A stretch of 63,766 nucleotides of DNA from Pedobacter cryoconitis. Lineage in GTDB: Bacteria; Bacteroidota; Bacteroidia; Sphingobacteriales; Sphingobacteriaceae. Where the stretch lies: positions 1,503 to 65,268 of the forward strand of contig NZ_QLLR01000033.1 in assembly GCF_003259615.1 (NCBI RefSeq), written 5' to 3'. A program made the translations under genes and the position numbers. Positions 63,476 to 63,766 of this stretch are shown piece after piece. The stretch's first letter is position 1; each line of letters begins with the position of its first letter. The notes under the pieces are model-generated. The model saw nothing but the letters and a program-made list of their open reading frames with translations. It searched no databases and was not told the DNA's origin.

Positions 63476-63766
63476 CAGAATATTATGTCACGAGAGAGAA
63501 AAGCATACCCGAAGGAGTTCAAGCTGATGAGCGTTGAACTGAGTAACACCCGTACAGATCTAATTGCACTTGCGAAAGAACTGGATATCAATGTGACTTT
63601 ATTATATAGATGGCGTAAGGAATTCACCAGCAAGCAAGGCAGCAGTTTTCCTGGGAATGGAAAGGTTATCCTCAGCGCAGCTGAGCAAGAGGTGGCTAAT
63701 TTGAAAAAAGAACTGCGTGAAACGCAGATGGAACGGGATATATTAAAAAAGGCCATCAGCATTTTC
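63421..63766 (+). mobile_element. IS3-family insertion sequence, left end, runs off the window
   Basis: The boundary is placed where integrase homology stops, at 63420-63424, so it is accurate to a few bases. The element carries orfA of an IS3-type transposase 60 bases inside. The right end, orfB and the target duplication are outside the window. Confidence 0.75.
63485..63766 (+). CDS. IS3-family transposase OrfA, 3' partial
   Basis: 94 codons visible from the ATG at 63485. The start reads MSRERKAYPKEFKLMSVEL; the HTH is DLIALAKELDINVTLLYRWRKEF, followed by a leucine-zipper-like helix (EVANLKKELRETQMERDILKKAI). This is the InsE/OrfA protein of IS3-family elements, which binds the ends and normally continues into orfB by programmed frameshift just beyond this point. 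It has the same direction as the disrupted integrase. Confidence 0.92.
   Translation, partial: MSRERKAYPKEFKLMSVELSNTRTDLIALAKELDINVTLLYRWRKEFTSKQGSSFPGNGKVILSAAEQEVANLKKELRETQMERDILKKAISIF

Noticed and set aside
1..63766. tRNA genes
   Set aside because: Scanning intergenic regions for a T-loop/acceptor pattern gave no convincing cloverleaf, but this was by eye and a dedicated search could find one.

Overview
The window reads as chromosomal DNA of a Bacteroidota bacterium, most likely Sphingobacteriaceae and Pedobacter-like (inference). The signs are a type IX secretion pair (an adhesin with a CHU_C-type sorting domain followed by PorP/SprF), an STN-domain TonB-type outer membrane protein, many short lipoproteins, few Shine-Dalgarno sequences, occasional TAnnTTTG -7 boxes, and moderately AT-rich DNA. 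No tRNA or rRNA gene was seen. One RNA gene, RNase P RNA, is clear.

Layout. 1-3944: 3' part of a repeat-rich secreted adhesin, then porP/sprF. 3949-9413: a serine hydrolase and a TesA-type esterase, divergent from an ABC ATPase/permease pair (the classic tesA-ybbA-ybbP grouping). 9494-15000: a single-domain response regulator, a sugar epimerase, a CocE-type hydrolase, a MerC-like protein and a diadenylate-cyclase-related protein. 15106-18030: MFS transporter plus gluconokinase. 18150-21811: small secreted proteins, an NlpE lipoprotein, a sigma-54 activator and rnpB. 21847-27961: a copper/respiration neighbourhood with cytochrome c, two SCO proteins, a PepSY membrane protein and an exported superoxide dismutase, interrupted by fabH. 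28015-31943: a PoxB-like TPP enzyme, a D-2-hydroxyacid dehydrogenase and the cbpM/cbpA chaperone pair. 32096-38715: a secreted protein of unknown role, a LacI regulator, a phosphosugar mutase, lysC and lysA.

38716-51698 is the most unusual part. It holds three copies of an element I do not recognise. Each copy is a long hairpin whose arms differ completely between copies but whose 27-nt centre is conserved. The hairpin is followed on the same strand by an array of 23-25-nt G/T-rich tandem repeats. The copies lie downstream of lysA, of a START-like gene and of hsp20, always oriented with the upstream gene. Between them are a frameshifted lipoprotein gene, an NTF2-like orphan, a potassium channel with a C-terminal zinc ribbon, a TonB-type receptor, glutaryl-CoA dehydrogenase, folB and a GlcD-type oxidase.

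51747-61050 is housekeeping: arginine decarboxylase divergent from an arginase-argS pair, dgt, an AI-2E-type exporter and mnmE. From about 61060 to the end lies what looks like the left end of a mobile island beside the 3' end of mnmE. It has an XRE regulator, an excisionase-like protein and a tyrosine integrase that has lost its C-terminus to an IS3-family insertion sequence running off the window.
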